A stretch of 7,649 bases of DNA from Burkholderiales bacterium (GTDB lineage Bacteria > Pseudomonadota > Gammaproteobacteria > Burkholderiales > Casimicrobiaceae): NCBI GenBank assembly GCA_031275075.1, contig JAISPI010000078.1, positions 1 to 7,649 of the forward strand. Reading direction: 5' to 3'. Below, one piece after another: positions 6,456 to 7,649 of the stretch. Positions within the stretch are counted from its first letter, which is position 1. Each line of letters starts with the position of its first letter. The notes under the pieces are model-generated. The model had not been told where the DNA came from, did not search any database, and saw only the letters and a program-made list of their open reading frames with translations. A program made the translations under genes and the position numbers.

Positions 6456-6481
6456 TGATTTAATTTATTAAATTTATACAT

Positions 6482-6510
6482 ATTGTATATTTTACTTTCC
6501 GGCGAGACAA
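6482..6510 (-). promoter_or_regulatory. cysK promoter
   Basis: On the minus strand TTGTCT (6510-6505, four of six) and TACAAT (6487-6482, five of six) are separated by exactly 17 bp. The start of transcription is expected near 6475, giving a leader of about 33 bases that contains the AGAGG site. This is the best sigma-70 match I found in the window. Confidence 0.6.
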
Positions 6511-6606
6511 TTCAGAACTTGCCGAAATACGCCGATCAGCGGACAGGCGTTTATATTGAACATGTGAACAGTGTAAACCAAACTTTCCAAAACGTTTTCA
6601 CCAACC

Positions 6607-7649
6607 ATGGCTCTCCCTCCCGACGCCCACTGCACTTTGGTTCAACGCGCCGATGCCGACGAAATCATCGACGCGCGTTCTCCCGCCGAATTTGCCGAAG
6701 ACCATCTTCCCGGCGCCCGCAACTGCCCCGTCCTGAGCAACGAAGAACGCGCCGCCATCGGCACGTTGTATCAAAGCTCCCCGTTTGAGGCTCGCAAAGT
6801 GGGCGCCGCGATGGTCGCCCGCAACATCGCCCACTTTCTCGACAACGAGCTTGCCGATCGTCCCAAAAGCTGGCGACCGCTGGTGTACTGCTGGCGCGGC
6901 GGCATGCGAAGCGCCAGCTTCGTCACCTGGCTGCGGCTGATCGGCTGGCGGGCCGTGCAATTAACCGGCGGCTATAAAACTTGGCGGAACCATGTGCTGC
7001 AAACCCTCGATGATTTACCGTCGCGCTTCCGTTGGCGCGTCATCTGCGGCCCTACCGGCAGTGCCAAAACACGACTGCTTGCGGCGTTAGCTGCCTACGG
7101 GGAACAAACGCTTGATCTCGAAGCACTGGCTGCGCACAAGGGATCGGTACTCGGCGCGTTGCCGAACACCCCGCAACCCTCGCAAAGAGCCTTTGAAACG
7201 CGGCTTTCGGAGGCACTGGCCACGCTCGATCCGGCGCGTCCCGTCTACGTCGAAGCCGAAAGCCGCAAGATTGGCCGCGTCGCATTGCCCAACGCGCTGA
7301 TCGACACGATGCGCAATGCCGATTGTCTCGAATTGTTGCCGTCGCCGGAAGTGCGGCTGCGCTACCTGCTCGATGATTACGCTTATCTTGGAAAAAATCC
7401 GCAAGACTTGTGCGACCAGTTGGAACGGCTTAGAGGCTTCATCGACAACGCCGCGCTGGCGCGTTGGAAACAGTGGACGCAAGACGGCAACCTGCCCGAC
7501 CTTTTTGCCGAACTGCTCGCCCGCCACTACGATCCGCTTTATGCCCACTCGCAATACCGCCATTTCAGTAAGCTGCACGATGCGCCACGGTTTCATCCAG
7601 ACGATTTATCGGATGTCGCGTTGGCGGCGCTGGCTGAAAAAATGGTGGG
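6607..7649 (+). CDS. mnmH: tRNA 2-selenouridine synthase MnmH/SelU (3' end cut by window)
   Basis: Replaces sulfur by selenium in 2-thiouridine at the wobble position of Lys, Glu and Gln tRNAs, using selenophosphate and, by established work on the family, a geranylated intermediate. The N-terminal rhodanese domain (about 10-130) starts IIDARSPAEFAEDHLPGA and carries the catalytic Cys95 in YCWRGGMRS. It is followed by LTGGYKTWR (119-127). The C-terminal part has a P-loop GPTGSAKT at 148-155, where the usual third glycine is Ala153, then LDLEALAAHKGSVLG and VYVEAESRKIG, both typical of MnmH. The frame is open for 347 codons to the edge; the family is about 350-370 residues, so little is missing. 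The frame has a stop at 6574-6576 and no other start before 6607. No clear ribosome site or promoter is seen in the 96 bases upstream. It diverges from cysK. Confidence 0.95.
   Translation, partial: MALPPDAHCTLVQRADADEIIDARSPAEFAEDHLPGARNCPVLSNEERAAIGTLYQSSPFEARKVGAAMVARNIAHFLDNELADRPKSWRPLVYCWRGGMRSASFVTWLRLIGWRAVQLTGGYKTWRNHVLQTLDDLPSRFRWRVICGPTGSAKTRLLAALAAYGEQTLDLEALAAHKGSVLGALPNTPQPSQRAFETRLSEALATLDPARPVYVEAESRKIGRVALPNALIDTMRNADCLELLPSPEVRLRYLLDDYAYLGKNPQDLCDQLERLRGFIDNAALARWKQWTQDGNLPDLFAELLARHYDPLYAHSQYRHFSKLHDAPRFHPDDLSDVALAALAEKMV

Noticed and set aside
6443..6481. Thirteen-codon N-terminal extension of CysK
   Set aside because: The upstream ATG lies immediately after the -10 hexamer, before the expected transcript start, and family alignment begins at the later ATG.
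7087..7596. Open frame of 169 codons on the minus strand
   Set aside because: Lies wholly inside mnmH, whose plus-strand frame carries clear family motifs; it is an antisense shadow of codon bias.
1..7649. Neisserial uptake sequences, CRISPR arrays, tRNA genes, insertion sequences
   Set aside because: I looked for GCCGTCTGAA and its complement, regularly spaced repeats, tRNA-like cloverleaf arms and transposase motifs by eye and saw none.

Overview
The window reads as chromosome from a betaproteobacterium. The evidence is a general porin of the Burkholderia/Neisseria type, ModA/ModB/ModC and CysK proteins of proteobacterial type, and a selenouridine synthase of the kind common in that class. 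No 16S rRNA or other marker fixes the genus. Base composition is moderate overall. The membrane-protein gene at the left is visibly richer in A+T than the transporter genes, especially where it encodes membrane segments.

Layout from left to right. Bases 1-1328 hold a tandemly duplicated gene on the minus strand: one complete copy (155-1264, a 369-residue predicted membrane protein with a PH-like soluble part) and the first 22 codons of a second, diverged copy running off the left edge (1-68). The two starts lie in a 132-bp direct repeat whose leader half is identical. Next, still on the minus strand and read from right to left, come modA (4441-5232, periplasmic molybdate-binding protein), a porin gene (3164-4252), modB (2315-2986, permease) and modC (1331-2101, ATPase). 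The transporter genes are thus all present, but they are spread out with 177-213 bp gaps and have an outer-membrane porin between modA and modB. Upstream of modA is a sequence closely resembling the ModE operator, lying over a plausible promoter. Upstream of that is cysK (5510-6442, minus) with its own good promoter. Divergent from cysK, on the plus strand, is mnmH/selU (from 6607), which is cut by the right edge close to its expected end.

How they work together: ModA, ModB and ModC form one ABC importer for molybdate, and the porin could provide its route across the outer membrane. The ModE-like site suggests repression when molybdate is plentiful. CysK makes cysteine from sulfide and O-acetylserine. 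MnmH converts 2-thiouridine in the tRNA wobble position to 2-selenouridine using selenophosphate. Co-occurrence of molybdate uptake and selenium use would suit an organism with molybdenum- and selenium-dependent enzymes such as formate dehydrogenase, but no such enzyme is in the window.

The points most worth a second look are the tandem paralogue array with frozen leaders and diverged coding parts, the porin inside the mod locus, the Tyr-to-Phe change at a molybdate contact in ModA, and the ModC that lacks the usual Mop/TOBE tail. I did not find a clear undescribed system. The duplicated membrane-protein family is the only part whose function I cannot name.
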